This document shows positions 6,056 to 6,631 of a stretch of DNA of 6,631 nt, in pieces. The DNA lies in the NCBI GenBank assembly GCA_948829205.1, contig CAQLOA010000083.1, positions 1-6,631 of the forward strand. Direction: 5' to 3'. Under the pieces are notes generated by a model. That model had not been told where the DNA came from and searched no databases. It saw nothing but the letters and a program-made list of their open reading frames with translations. This DNA comes from an uncultured Eggerthellaceae bacterium (GTDB lineage: Bacteria; Actinomycetota; Coriobacteriia; Coriobacteriales; Eggerthellaceae). A program made the translations under genes and the position numbers. Position 1 is the stretch's first letter. Every line of letters begins with the position of its first letter.

Positions 6056-6631
6056 TCCCTCCCTGTACGCAAGTTCGGCCCGCCGCCGACATCCAGCGCC
6101 TCGGAAGAGACGGAGGAGGCCATCCCGGGGAAGCGCAGGGTCACCACGGTCCCCTTGCCGAGCTCGCTTTCCACTACCATTTCGGCGCCGTCACCATAAT
6201 AGCCATGCATGCGGTCGTGGACGTTCTTGACCGCTATGCCCAGCCCCGTCGAGGAATGCGGGCTCATTATGCTCTCGCGCGCACGGTCGTCCATGCCCAC
6301 GCCGTCGTCGGCCACCACGACCAGCACGTCGGGGCCCTCTATGCGCGAGCCTATGCCTACGACCAACTTTCCTTCCGGCGGCATGGCATGCTTGACGGCG
6401 TTCTCGACCAGCGGCTGCAGCAGGAACGGAGGCACCAGCATGGAGGACACCGCGACGCCTTCCGAGTCCACGTCGACCTCCATCTCGAGCCTGTCCTCGC
6501 CGAAGCGGGCCACTTCGAAGGAGAAGTAGCGCTGCGTCTGCTCGAGTTCGCGGGACAGAGGTATGCGGTCCTGCGAGTTCTCGAGGGTGGAGCGGTAGAA
6601 CACGGCGAAGTCGCGGAGCAGCACCCTGGCC
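6052..6631 (-). CDS. LytS/YpdA-type sensor histidine kinase, C-terminal part (5' end beyond window)
   Basis: The 192 visible residues are the C-terminal half of a His_kinase/HATPase_c protein that autophosphorylates and passes phosphate to a response regulator, usually of the LytTR type in this family. Visible are LSRELEQTQRYFSFEVARFGEDRL (typical of the helix after the phospho-acceptor region), the N-box PFLLQPLVENAVKHAM, the G1 box VVADDGVGM, the G2 box STGLGIAVKNVHDRM and the closing strand GKGTVVTLRFPG. The acceptor His and any sensor or membrane domain lie outside the window. The reading frame is open to the right edge, so a start at the internal GTG at 6624 is not credible. The stop TGA (6054-6052) overlaps the GTG of the next gene. 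No response regulator gene follows directly; it may lie upstream, outside the window. Confidence 0.88.
   Translation of the reverse strand, partial: ARVLLRDFAVFYRSTLENSQDRIPLSRELEQTQRYFSFEVARFGEDRLEMEVDVDSEGVAVSSMLVPPFLLQPLVENAVKHAMPPEGKLVVGIGSRIEGPDVLVVVADDGVGMDDRARESIMSPHSSTGLGIAVKNVHDRMHGYYGDGAEMVVESELGKGTVVTLRFPGMASSVSSEALDVGGGPNLRTGRE

Noticed and set aside
5348..6199. A 283-codon plus-strand open frame running through the inverted repeat and opposite the 190-aa protein
   Set aside because: It is antisense to two genes whose overlap and ribosome site look real, has no family-like motifs, and its composition is typical of a shadow frame.
6052..6624. Histidine kinase starting at the internal GTG at 6624
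   Set aside because: The frame stays open to the window edge and the upstream residues continue the family's conserved helix, so this is an internal Val in a truncated gene.

Overview
The window is GC-rich with strongly GC-ending codons, and every gene I can support lies on the minus strand. The Ser/Thr kinase resembles, from memory, kinases of the Coriobacteriia (Eggerthellaceae-type gut actinobacteria): the N-terminal pattern RYR..GxAGAGGxATVQ, HLDIKP in the catalytic loop, GGGTIGYMPLEQM in the activation segment, and a polytopic membrane tail. An Eggerthellaceae-like organism is therefore my best guess (moderate confidence; no 16S or other marker is present).

Layout in transcription order (high to low coordinates). 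(1) 6631-6052: the 3' part of a LytS/YpdA-type sensor histidine kinase, cut by the window edge. (2) 6055-5483: a 190-aa single-pass membrane protein of unknown function whose start overlaps the kinase stop (GTGA), so the two are probably translationally coupled. (3) 5482-5269: an intergenic stretch. It holds a 126-bp element bounded by a perfect 23-bp inverted repeat with two mutually exclusive small hairpins inside, then a good sigma70-type promoter. (4) 5268-2713: a large Ser/Thr protein kinase with a roughly 240-residue disordered insertion inside the kinase N-lobe and about eight or nine C-terminal membrane helices. Its most sensible start appears to be a non-canonical ATC. (5) 2712-2561: an intergenic region with a second sigma70-type promoter and four AGGTT-type direct repeats spaced 30/42/30 bp. 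(6) 2560-1931: a membrane-anchored protein with an extracytoplasmic beta-sandwich-like domain. (7) 1896-613: a GT-A-type glycosyltransferase. (8) 587-1: the N-terminal 195 residues of a TauE/SafE-family transporter, cut by the left edge. Genes 6-8 are spaced by 34 and 25 bp and probably form one operon.

The shared theme is signalling and cell envelope: two sensor or kinase membrane proteins next to a putative surface protein and glycosyltransferase operon. A functional link between the kinase and the downstream operon is inference from adjacency only. The observations most worth a second look are the ATC start, the N-lobe insertion, the inverted-repeat element and the helically phased repeats. 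I see no tRNA, rRNA, CRISPR array, transposase or phage gene. No gene-free stretch exceeds about 215 bp.
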